Source of the DNA: Lacrimispora xylanolytica
GTDB taxonomy: Bacteria > Bacillota > Clostridia > Lachnospirales > Lachnospiraceae
Assembly (NCBI RefSeq): GCF_026723765.1
Contig: NZ_CP113524.1
Span: 62,001 to 126,000, forward strand
Length of the DNA stretch: 64,000 nucleotides
Reading direction: 5' to 3'
In this document: piece after piece, positions 36,239 to 43,617 of the stretch
Position numbering within the stretch: the stretch's first letter is position 1
Layout: each line of letters begins with the position of its first letter
The notes under the pieces: model-generated
The model's input: only the letters and a program-made list of their open reading frames with translations
Databases searched by the model: none
Told to the model about the DNA's origin: nothing
Program-made: the position numbers and the translations under genes

Positions 36239-36804
36239 AAATAAGAGTATCAATGCCAGAAGCAAGTGTTGCTATTGATTTTGAAGAAGGAAAGGCCCTG
36301 GAGGTATTTGGCAAACTGAATGAAGTCCTTCTTGCTATGAAGAAAAAGGGAAAGGTTTCTGTGCCGGAAGAAATTATCATTCCGATTAAGGCGGTAGTAA
36401 AGCCAGAAGTGAAAATTCCACCAAAACAAAATTATGAAGTCATACAAAAGCCCGTAGCCAATCCGATGCCGGATTCGGTGATTGCAGAACTGGATGCGAA
36501 AATTCCATCTTTGGACACTCCAAAATACAAAGGATTTATGTACATAAAATGTCCTGTGTGCGGAAAAGAAAAAGGACTTTGTATGAAAAAAGAAGCGGAT
36601 CACTACCACTGTGACAGCTGCGGAAAGAGATCCGAATTTGAAAAACCATTAGTCCCTTTGTTTGTAAATTGTGAATGCGGTAGGAGATTTAAGTATCTTA
36701 CTAACATGATGGAATCCTTGTTTGACATCAATTGCCTGGACTGCGGAGCTCCTGTAGCTGTGAAATGGAATGAAGACAAGCAGATTTATGAGACTATCAG
36801 GTAG
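36235..36804 (+). CDS. Zinc-ribbon phage protein (189 aa)
   Basis: N-terminal 75 residues of unknown fold, then two or three zinc ribbons: KCPVCGKEKGLC with YHCDSCGKRSEFE, and NCECGRRFKYL with NCLDCGAPVAVKW. Likely binds nucleic acid or acts as a protein-protein module in replication or late gene control. Coupled to the previous gene by ATGA. Confidence 0.8.
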   Translation: MKIRVSMPEASVAIDFEEGKALEVFGKLNEVLLAMKKKGKVSVPEEIIIPIKAVVKPEVKIPPKQNYEVIQKPVANPMPDSVIAELDAKIPSLDTPKYKGFMYIKCPVCGKEKGLCMKKEADHYHCDSCGKRSEFEKPLVPLFVNCECGRRFKYLTNMMESLFDINCLDCGAPVAVKWNEDKQIYETIR

Positions 36805-36817
36805 AAAGGAGTTTCAG

Positions 36818-37222
36818 ATGGCAGATCAGAATGAGATAGAAAAAATCGTCACCTCCATGAGGGAAGATATATGCGATCACTTATGCCGGTTTCCTAAGGA
36901 GGTTCCCGATCAGGACGCGCTGGAAGAGATATGTGCAGAGTGTCAGATGGGAAAATATGTGTGCTTGATATTAAATACATATAACGCAGCGTGTAAGCTT
37001 CAGGTCGCGGCAGAAACGGTAAGAAATGAACTCGTGGAAAAAGGCGACTGGTACGATGCGCTGGTCGAATCCATCTATGGTTATCTGCGTAGTACTGATG
37101 GTTCAGTGCCATGGCATCAGATGGCTTTAGAACTGGCGGATCAGATTGTGGGAATCGAACCATATCCCGGCCAGGGCGCAAAACAATCTTCCGAGGCTGG
37201 AGACGTTGTGGATGAATTTTGA
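36818..37222 (+). CDS. Phage hypothetical protein with CXXC-type cysteines (134 aa)
   Basis: MADQNEIEKIVTSMREDICD, with Cys residues at ICDHLC and ICAEC that could bind metal, and a helical C-terminal half. AAAGGAG lies before the ATG at 36818; an earlier ATG at 36770 overlaps the previous gene. Function unknown. Confidence 0.75.
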   Translation: MADQNEIEKIVTSMREDICDHLCRFPKEVPDQDALEEICAECQMGKYVCLILNTYNAACKLQVAAETVRNELVEKGDWYDALVESIYGYLRSTDGSVPWHQMALELADQIVGIEPYPGQGAKQSSEAGDVVDEF

Positions 37223-37235
37223 ACTACATTGAAGG

Positions 37236-37784
37236 TCATTCAATATTTCTTGAGTTTATCATAGCAGCATATTCTGTCTCTACTTTTACAAATTGTTGAA
37301 GTAGGGCGAATTTAAAACCTTCTAAAAAAGCAAGATTAACCAAATGTCCTTTAGGAGTCTCAACCTTTTCATAAAAATATCTAAGATCTATAAATGAGTT
37401 TGCTATGATATTAAGTTCTTTATCAAAATCAACAGAATCAAGTGATTTACATTCCTTTAGAAAATGGGTCTCAGTATTTTGTTGAATATTTTTTATACAT
37501 TCAGGGCTTAACACTGAATTTAATGATTGATACAAATTAAGCAAATTATGTTCATTATCAATTTCAACGTCTTTCATTGCTAACATTGATTTTAAACAAA
37601 GCTCGCATGTAAAAGCACTTAAAACAATAGAGGGAAGTATGTAAGTGATTTTTTGATTTTTTTTACTATCTTCCTGGAGACTAATTTTTTGAAGTTCAAT
37701 TGAAGCATTATTCATACCATGAATTTCGGTAAACATTGCTTTTAATTGTAACGGTGTTAATTTCTTTGTTTTCTTCTTTGACAT
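37236..37784 (-). CDS. HEPN-like protein on the reverse strand
   Basis: 182 aa, all helical. PSIVLSAFTCELCLKSMLAM, HNLLNLYQSLNS and NSFIDLRYFYEK resemble HEPN-type four-helix domains seen in defence and toxin proteins. A clear R-X4-6-H catalytic motif is not visible, so it may be non-nucleolytic. It is AT-rich, opposite in strand to all neighbours, and preceded by AGGAGG; the pattern is that of an accessory gene inserted in the lytic region. Confidence 0.75.
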   Translation of the reverse strand: MSKKKTKKLTPLQLKAMFTEIHGMNNASIELQKISLQEDSKKNQKITYILPSIVLSAFTCELCLKSMLAMKDVEIDNEHNLLNLYQSLNSVLSPECIKNIQQNTETHFLKECKSLDSVDFDKELNIIANSFIDLRYFYEKVETPKGHLVNLAFLEGFKFALLQQFVKVETEYAAMINSRNIE

Positions 37785-37895
37785 AGAACACCTCCTGCTT
37801 TTATACGATAAGAGTTTTATATATTGTATTACTAATCTAAATAATAAACAAGAGAGAACGTTTGAACATAACTATTTAACAAGAGAGGCGATAAA

Positions 37896-38096
37896 TTGAG
37901 AAAATCATCAAAAGACTGCAGAGCAGATAGAGCCAGCGTGAAAAGTCGTATACAGGCCGAAGTGGTTGCAGCTATAAAGGCCCCGCCGGTTATGAGCTTC
38001 AGTGCACGGATGCCAGCTTATACATATACAAGCCTTTGTCCGGACCGGAGCCTCAGGAAGCCTCCTGTGAGGAAGAAGGTGGAGAATGAAACTTAA
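37896..38096 (+). CDS. Possible small basic protein (66 aa)
   Basis: TTG start with GAGAGGCG, sequence rich in Arg, Ser and Pro (SFSARMPAYTYTSLCPDRSL). It overlaps the next gene by 11 bases. No recognisable family and composition is unusual, so coding status is doubtful. Confidence 0.4.
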   Translation: MRKSSKDCRADRASVKSRIQAEVVAAIKAPPVMSFSARMPAYTYTSLCPDRSLRKPPVRKKVENET

Positions 38097-38511
38097 ATAT
38101 CTCTACGAAATGTACGATAACGGAGTAAAACAGGGAGAGCGCACCTCCTTGGAATGGGAAGAATTGCTGTCAATCCCCAGACAGGCTATAAGAGATTATG
38201 CCCGTGAAGGTAGGTCGTACAAGCACCGGTATACTTTTAAGGCTGTACGGGAGGAGAACCTGGAGGATAAAACTCAGCAGGAGGAAACCGAAATTACGGT
38301 ACAGGACCTAAGGGAGTTTAGGCGGTCTTTGAAGATAGGATCCAAATTCGAGTATGAGGATTCCTGTAAGGTTATAGTCGTGAGAAAGTACCGTAATATT
38401 GTTGAGTTGGTCAGCTTAAAAGATCCGAAGAGATCAGTCACAATGACGTATATGGAACTTCTGAAACAGCAAAAAAATAAAGTGAAAAGATATATTGACA
38501 GCAGGGGGTGA
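38086..38511 (+). CDS. Phage hypothetical protein (141 aa)
   Basis: MKLKYLYEMYDNGVKQGERT, then a charged linker and a C-terminal KIGSKFEYEDSCKVIVVRKY segment of beta character. GGTGGAGA precedes the ATG. It overlaps the late regulator gene in the usual arrangement; phages of this type carry a similar protein at this place. Function unknown. Confidence 0.75.
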   Translation: MKLKYLYEMYDNGVKQGERTSLEWEELLSIPRQAIRDYAREGRSYKHRYTFKAVREENLEDKTQQEETEITVQDLREFRRSLKIGSKFEYEDSCKVIVVRKYRNIVELVSLKDPKRSVTMTYMELLKQQKNKVKRYIDSRG

Positions 38512-38515
38512 GTTT

Positions 38516-38953
38516 TTGGAGCAGGTAAAAAATTTGAATGAAGAGAAGAAGGAGTATCTTAATACGTATAAGAAATCTAGGAACCGCCTAAAATCTCTGG
38601 AGCTTCAGCTTGAGCAGATAAAAATTGATATTGTCCATGTAAGAGCTTCTCAAGGAAACGGAATGCCCAGGGGGAAAGGCGGAATAAATGATATATCAAA
38701 ATACATGGAGCAGATGGCCAACCTTGAGGAACAGATTGACAATATCCGATTGGATATTGTAGATAGGCAGATTAAGATCACCTCCGCTATTAATTTACTT
38801 AGTGATGATGACGAATGCACAATTATGACGGATAAGTACTTAAATTGTAAGACATGGGAAGAGGTTTCCGAGGATAACGGATATTCATGGAGAACTGTAC
38901 ACAGGATCCATGGTCGAGCATTAAAAAAGATAAAATTGGAAAATTTGGCATAG
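38516..38953 (+). CDS. Late transcription regulator (sigma-like, DUF1492/ArpU type)
   Basis: 145 aa: an N-terminal coiled coil, then a sigma-70 region 4-like helix-turn-helix (CKTWEEVSEDNGYSWRTVHRIHGRALKKIK). Proteins of this type stand just before the terminase in many Firmicutes phages and switch on late genes. The TTG start at 38516 follows GGGGGTGAG. A terminator and a cargo block, not the terminase, come next. Confidence 0.85.
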   Translation: MEQVKNLNEEKKEYLNTYKKSRNRLKSLELQLEQIKIDIVHVRASQGNGMPRGKGGINDISKYMEQMANLEEQIDNIRLDIVDRQIKITSAINLLSDDDECTIMTDKYLNCKTWEEVSEDNGYSWRTVHRIHGRALKKIKLENLA

Positions 38954-38994
38954 TATGGCACATTCATCCTGTGTTATAGTGTAAACAAGAAATT

Positions 38995-39023
38995 GGGCTT
39001 CCTAAAGGGAGGCCCCCTTTTTT
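38995..39023 (+). terminator. Terminator after the late regulator
   Basis: GGGCTTCC (38995-39002) pairs with GGAGGCCC (39008-39015), then CCTTTTTT. Separates the regulator from the cargo block. Confidence 0.8.
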
Positions 39024-39129
39024 ATCCTCATTAACTAATTGTAATATTTTTATGTTAAAATATTGTTTTGATATTTTATTTAAGTAAGTATTGTGTTACA
39101 ATTATTCGCTAAGGGAGCGTGTGGCATGT

Positions 39130-39612
39130 ATGAGGAAGAAAAAAAATAAAGAAGTTTTAGATGAAAAAAAAGGCGAAAAAGATATAAAAGATGAAATTAA
39201 ACTTGATAATATAAAGCAAATTCATAGTGCAGTACTTCAGTTTTCTAGTAATACTATGGAAATTAAAAAATTATTTATAAGTGTACTAATAGCGTATTTT
39301 ACTATCATGGCGGGAATGATTACTAAAATATCCATATCTACTAATTTGGCAATTAAAATATTAGCCACCATTGTTGTACTGTTTTGGATATTAGATGCAC
39401 AATCATATTATTACCAAAAAAAATTAAGACGTTTAATTACTAAATTGCAAAATGAATTAATAGAAAAAGCGGATGTTACTGAAAATACTGGAAGTAGCAT
39501 GAAAACTCTACAGCGTCTAAAAGTCTTTGCGGGACATATTTTGAAGAGCATGTTTAATATGTCGATGTTCATATACTACCTTATCATAGCTGCGTTAATA
39601 ATTGTGGGGTGA
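39130..39612 (+). CDS. Three-helix membrane protein, partner of the TIR-like protein
   Basis: About 160 aa. A Lys/Glu-rich N-terminus, two helices (LFISVLIAYFTIMAGMI and ILATIVVLFWILDA), a charged segment (YYYQKKLRRLITKLQNELIE) and a C-terminal helix (MFIYYLIIAALIIVG). The WILDAQSYYYQ motif is like those in small membrane proteins of bacterial defence loci. ATG at 39130 and GTG at 39121 are both possible. It is followed 4 bases later by the TIR-like gene, so the two form an operon. AT-rich relative to phage genes. Confidence 0.75.
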   Translation: MRKKKNKEVLDEKKGEKDIKDEIKLDNIKQIHSAVLQFSSNTMEIKKLFISVLIAYFTIMAGMITKISISTNLAIKILATIVVLFWILDAQSYYYQKKLRRLITKLQNELIEKADVTENTGSSMKTLQRLKVFAGHILKSMFNMSMFIYYLIIAALIIVG

Positions 39613-39616
39613 CCTA

Positions 39617-39928
39617 ATGAAGATATTTGTTTCATATACAACAAAAGACAAAAACATAACCAGCGATTTTTTAATGCAAGTTTATAATATGCTAAAAAAA
39701 TTCGGGGAAGTTTATATCGATTCTTTAAGCAATAATTCCATAAATATTCAAAAGGACATTTTTGATAATTTGTATAATTGTGATGTAGTGCTAGTATTAC
39801 TGCCAGATAGTAAACTTACATCTAAATGGGTGATGTCGGAAATTAGTTTAGCTAAATTATTAAATAAAAGGATAATGCAAATATATAGTTCTCAAATATT
39901 ATCATTTGATCTTCGTAATTTATTTTAG
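39617..39928 (+). CDS. Short TIR-like domain protein
   Basis: 103 aa. MKIFVSYTTKDKNITSDFLM and the later CDVVLVLLPDSKLTSKWVMS match the start and middle of TIR domains; a Glu (SEISLA) follows Trp as in catalytic TIRs. It is shorter than usual (about 130 aa), ending after IYSSQILSFDLRNLF. TIR domains in bacteria degrade NAD or make signal nucleotides on phage sensing. Ribosome site GGGGTGA overlaps the stop of the membrane partner. Confidence 0.75.
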   Translation: MKIFVSYTTKDKNITSDFLMQVYNMLKKFGEVYIDSLSNNSINIQKDIFDNLYNCDVVLVLLPDSKLTSKWVMSEISLAKLLNKRIMQIYSSQILSFDLRNLF

Positions 39929-39955
39929 GGGACACTGGAGTGTCTCTTTTCTTTT
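39929..39955 (+). terminator. Terminator after the TIR-like gene
   Basis: GGGACAC and GTGTCTC form a 7-bp stem with TGGA loop, then TCTTTTCTTTT. The following 30 bases are similar to those after 40867 (37 of 45 positions by eye), forming a repeated intergenic module. Confidence 0.75.
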
Positions 39956-39999
39956 GGTGAATTTTGGTGTATGATGGAAGAAAAAGCAGGGGGAGGCTT

Positions 40000-40833
40000 A
40001 TGTCTGATATAGAGTTATTAAAAGAAAAGTACATAAAAAGTGTATTGCTTGAAGAAGATCCTGATCTCGATCTTTTAAAGAAAATTAAACCTAAAAGTCT
40101 ATTTGTCTATAAGAGTGGTCAAGATTATCACTTAAGATCTCTGAAAGCCAGTAGAGAGTGGATGTGTGATCCTGGTAAATTTAATGATCCTTTTGATTGC
40201 TGTATCGATATAGATATAAAACATATATTTGATATGGGATTGAAGCACGATCAGCATTTGCAAGAGATTTATGAAAAAAATTCAGATAATGAAAATGCGT
40301 TAAATAATTTTATTCTTAAAAATCAAGAAGCATTATCAAGAAAATTCGAGTCAATTAAACACAGTTTATATATAACATGCTTTAGCACCAGCAATCAATC
40401 AATTCCTATGTGGAGTTATTACGCTAACAAACACGAAGGGTTTTGTGTGGAATATGATTTTGAAGAAGTTTTTGCTATGTATGGCGATTGCTTATTCCCC
40501 GTAATGTATAAAGAACGATATGATGCAGCGTTATCAATGGTTAAAAATGAAGAAAACATAGAAGACAATTGGTTGTTATCTTTTGCCACAAAATCAAAAC
40601 AATGGGAGCATGAAAACGAATGGAGAATAATGAAAGTAAAAAAATCCGCGCCATTGTTTGATAAAACAGAAGATGGCGGAGCTTTGGCAATGCCGTTTCC
40701 GACAGCTGTTCATTTGGGGTGTAGAATCAAGGCGGAATTTGAAAGGGATGTTATAAAAAATATACCTTTTAATAAAACTAAAATATCCAGAGGGTCAGCG
40801 GATAAAACTGAATACAAATTAATGTTCTCGTAA
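40000..40833 (+). CDS. DUF2971 family protein
   Basis: 277 aa. KPKSLFVYKSGQDYHLRSLK, PGKFNDPFDCC, ITCFSTSNQSIPMWSYYAN and GFCVEYDF are the ordered motifs of DUF2971, a family found in phages and in defence islands with no proven activity. The ATG at 40000 follows GGGGGAGG. It has its own terminators on both sides, so it is a separate transcription unit in the cargo block. Confidence 0.82.
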   Translation: MSDIELLKEKYIKSVLLEEDPDLDLLKKIKPKSLFVYKSGQDYHLRSLKASREWMCDPGKFNDPFDCCIDIDIKHIFDMGLKHDQHLQEIYEKNSDNENALNNFILKNQEALSRKFESIKHSLYITCFSTSNQSIPMWSYYANKHEGFCVEYDFEEVFAMYGDCLFPVMYKERYDAALSMVKNEENIEDNWLLSFATKSKQWEHENEWRIMKVKKSAPLFDKTEDGGALAMPFPTAVHLGCRIKAEFERDVIKNIPFNKTKISRGSADKTEYKLMFS

Positions 40834-40847
40834 AGTTGTTAGTCACA

Positions 40848-40877
40848 GAGACGGCCAACCCCGTCTCTTTTCTTTTG
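40848..40877 (+). terminator. Terminator after the DUF2971 gene
   Basis: GAGACGG (40848-40854) pairs with CCGTCTC (40861-40867), followed by TTTTCTTTT. The tail GTCTCTTTTCTTTTGG is identical to that after the TIR-like gene. Confidence 0.8.
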
Positions 40878-40923
40878 GCAATTTTTGATGTATTATTGAA
40901 GAAAAGATAAAGAGAGAATGTAA

Positions 40924-41625
40924 ATGAAAAAGTGGATCAAAGAAAATAAAAAAGGTATTATTATTTTTGGAATTTCAATAATAATTTTATTCCCAATCAT
41001 CATTTATTTTTTATCAACACTTCCGATTTTCCCTGCTGGAGGAAATAATGATTGGGCTGGCTTCTGGGGAGGATATCTTGGTGCAATTATAGGAGGTATT
41101 ATCACTCTTTATGTTTTATTTGTTACTCTAAATGATAATAAGAAAATACAATTAAGAAATGAGAAAATAGAGTTTCTTAATAACTTAGTAGATATGACAG
41201 CCGAGTACATATGTTTTGCAGGAGATTTTATTCAAAATACAATAATGTATATGGAGAGTAACGATACAGACATTCAAAAAACAGAGAATTATCAAAAAGA
41301 ATTAATGGTATCTCAATCAGATTTTAGAAGAATAGGAGTAAAAATAGTAATTCACTTAGAGTTATGCAAGGAAAAAAAATATAAAAGTGTAGACTTATTA
41401 TTGAATTATATTAAAGAAACTAATAGTTTAGTTTATAATACATATTATGTGATTATAAATAATCCAACCGATTTGTCCTATGAAACTTTATTAGAGGACA
41501 ATGGAAAAGTTGCAAGTGCAGTAAATATCGATAAAGTAAGACAAAATCTAAATAAGTTAAATTTAAGTTTGTCCGAATTTGAAGACAAGATAAAAGAATT
41601 CATATTCCAAAATCTTGATGATTAG
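40924..41625 (+). CDS. Two-helix membrane protein with coiled coil
   Basis: 233 aa. Helices near 11-32 (IIIFGISIIILFPIIIYF) and 46-68 (FWGGYLGAIIGGIITLYVLF), then a cytosolic helical domain (KNIQLRNEKIEFL, LNKLNLSLSEFEDK). The NDWAGFWGGYLGAIIGG motif recurs in phage and island membrane proteins of Firmicutes. AT-rich, self-contained cargo gene. Function unknown; a sensor or effector in defence is possible. Confidence 0.78.
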   Translation: MKKWIKENKKGIIIFGISIIILFPIIIYFLSTLPIFPAGGNNDWAGFWGGYLGAIIGGIITLYVLFVTLNDNKKIQLRNEKIEFLNNLVDMTAEYICFAGDFIQNTIMYMESNDTDIQKTENYQKELMVSQSDFRRIGVKIVIHLELCKEKKYKSVDLLLNYIKETNSLVYNTYYVIINNPTDLSYETLLEDNGKVASAVNIDKVRQNLNKLNLSLSEFEDKIKEFIFQNLDD

Positions 41626-41649
41626 CAGGGCAAAGAAGTTTGTTTATTC

Positions 41650-41677
41650 AGACGTACCCCAGTGTCTCTTTTTTGTT
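41650..41677 (+). terminator. Terminator before the terminase genes
   Basis: AGACGT pairs with GTGTCT around a CCCC-containing loop, followed by CTTTTTT. Shares the GTGTCTCTTTT tail with the other cargo terminators. Confidence 0.55.
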
Positions 41678-41714
41678 ATAAAAATTAGCCAGATTGGAAG
41701 GTGAGGTGAGACTG

Positions 41715-42239
41715 ATGGCATTAACAGCCAAACAGAAAATATTTGCAGATGAATACCTGATTGATCTTAATGCTACCAGAGCTTACAAGGTGGCATATCC
41801 CAAGGTTAAGAAAGATGAAACTGCTAAATCAGCGGCAAGTAGGATGTTAACCAATGTTAACGTTGCGTCTTATGTTGAAAAGCGCATGAAAGACCGAGAA
41901 AAGCGTACTGAGATCACTCAGGACATGGTTTTAAAGGAACTTGCAAAAATCGGCTTTGCGGATGTCACTGATTTTGTGACGATTGAAAACAAAGGGACCT
42001 ATAAAGCGGTACAGGTCAAAGCTACAGAAGAAATGCCGGGGGATAAGCTTGGAGCCATTGCTGGGATCAAGGAAGGTGCGAACGGAATTGAAATCAAGCT
42101 GAACGATAAAGGGAAAGCCCTGGAGCTGATCGGGCGGCACTTGGGTATGTTCAAGGAAAAGGTGGATGTAAATATCCAGACTTCCGAAAAGCTGGATGAT
42201 ATCATGTCCCAGATGGGTGGTGAGGGCCTTGAAGAGTAG
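41715..42239 (+). CDS. terS: Terminase small subunit
   Basis: 174 aa. MALTAKQKIFADEYLIDLNA, TRAYKVAYP and the helix-turn-helix region match Terminase_2 small subunits, which recognise the packaging site. The ATG at 41715 follows GAGGTGAG; an in-frame ATG at 41694 lies before this. It overlaps the large subunit by about 11 bases. Confidence 0.93.
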   Translation: MALTAKQKIFADEYLIDLNATRAYKVAYPKVKKDETAKSAASRMLTNVNVASYVEKRMKDREKRTEITQDMVLKELAKIGFADVTDFVTIENKGTYKAVQVKATEEMPGDKLGAIAGIKEGANGIEIKLNDKGKALELIGRHLGMFKEKVDVNIQTSEKLDDIMSQMGGEGLEE

Positions 42240-43617
42240 TAGCTTCCCTTTGTCCCAGAAATACCTTGATTTCATAAACACAGTAAATGGAGTTGATGCA
42301 GACTTCCTGGAGGGAACAACTGCTAGCGGTAAAACAACAGTTGGTGCCGGTGTTAAGTTCATGCGTATGGTCAGCCGGAGCAGTAAGAAGCTGCACATTA
42401 TTGCATCAAAGACAACCGGTACCGCAGAAAAGAATGTGATACAGCAGGATAATGGGATTTTGGATATTCACCCAGGGGCAAGATATTATGGGAACGGTGA
42501 CAAGGATTATAAGATTCCTCATATCGTATTTGAGGGAAAGATCATATTTGTATTGGGATATGATAATCGGGATAAATGGGAGCTGGTCCTGGGTTCCCAG
42601 TTTGGCTGTGTTTACATAGACGAGATCAACACGGCTAATATTGATTTTGTCAGAGAGATTTCAACCAGAAACGATTATCTCATGGCAACGCTTAATCCGG
42701 ACGATCCAAACCTCCCTATTTACAAAGAATTTATTAACCGCTCCCGGCCGTATAAAAAGTACGCTGCCGATGTGCCAGCGGAGATCATGGCAGAACTTAC
42801 AGAAACGCCAGTACCTAAGTGGAGGTACTGGTTTTTTACGTTTAGGGATAACCTTTCTCTAACAAAAGAAGCCATTGAGAAAAAGATCCGATCAGCTCCA
42901 CCAGGAACGAAGCTATACAAAAATAAGATACAGGGGCTACGTGGTAAAGCAACCGGCCTGATTTTCAGTAACTTTGACCGCAAGAAGCATGTGGTCACAA
43001 AGGAGCACGCAAAGCAATTTATACGGAATCAGAATGACCGCCATCAGACAGAATGGTTTGTACACTTTTCAGCAGGACTTGATACGTCTTATTCCCAGAA
43101 GTCACCGGATACCATATCCATGAGCTTTATCGGTATCACGAACCGGGGCAACTGCTATGTGCTTGATGAAAAAGTATACAACAATGCAGATATGGGAACG
43201 CCTCTGGCCCCAACAGATACGGTCCGTAACTTTATTGACTTCCTCGATCGCAACCGGAGTGAGTGGGGCTTTGCCAGAGATACCTTTATTGATTCTGCTG
43301 ACCAGGCAACTATAACAGAGTTCTTAAAGTATAAGCGCTTGAACGGTTGTGTTTACAATTTCAATGATGCCTGGAAGAAAGAACAGATCATTGACCGTAT
43401 CATCAATCAGTTAAACTGGTTTGCCGACGCAGGAACAAAGCCTTGCTTCTATATCGTGGAGACATGCGTTAATTACATTCGGGAGCTTGAGGTCTATAGC
43501 TGGTTGGAAGACAAGGACAACACACCAGAGGACAAGAATGATCACATGATAAACAGCGTGCAGTACTCATGGCTGCCATACGAAGTGAAAATTGGAACAG
43601 GAAGGAGGGGTTCGTAA
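42229..43617 (+). CDS. terL: Terminase large subunit
   Basis: A packaging motor of 462 aa. ATPase P-loop GTTASGKTT near residue 30 and the Walker B-like CVYIDEIN near 135, then a nuclease domain with Asp residues in GLDTSYSQKSPDT and FIDSADQA. The TTG at 42229 follows GGTGGTGAGG; upstream in-frame starts add an atypical segment that overlaps terS. The usual family length supports this. Confidence 0.93.
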   Translation: MKSSSFPLSQKYLDFINTVNGVDADFLEGTTASGKTTVGAGVKFMRMVSRSSKKLHIIASKTTGTAEKNVIQQDNGILDIHPGARYYGNGDKDYKIPHIVFEGKIIFVLGYDNRDKWELVLGSQFGCVYIDEINTANIDFVREISTRNDYLMATLNPDDPNLPIYKEFINRSRPYKKYAADVPAEIMAELTETPVPKWRYWFFTFRDNLSLTKEAIEKKIRSAPPGTKLYKNKIQGLRGKATGLIFSNFDRKKHVVTKEHAKQFIRNQNDRHQTEWFVHFSAGLDTSYSQKSPDTISMSFIGITNRGNCYVLDEKVYNNADMGTPLAPTDTVRNFIDFLDRNRSEWGFARDTFIDSADQATITEFLKYKRLNGCVYNFNDAWKKEQIIDRIINQLNWFADAGTKPCFYIVETCVNYIRELEVYSWLEDKDNTPEDKNDHMINSVQYSWLPYEVKIGTGRRGS

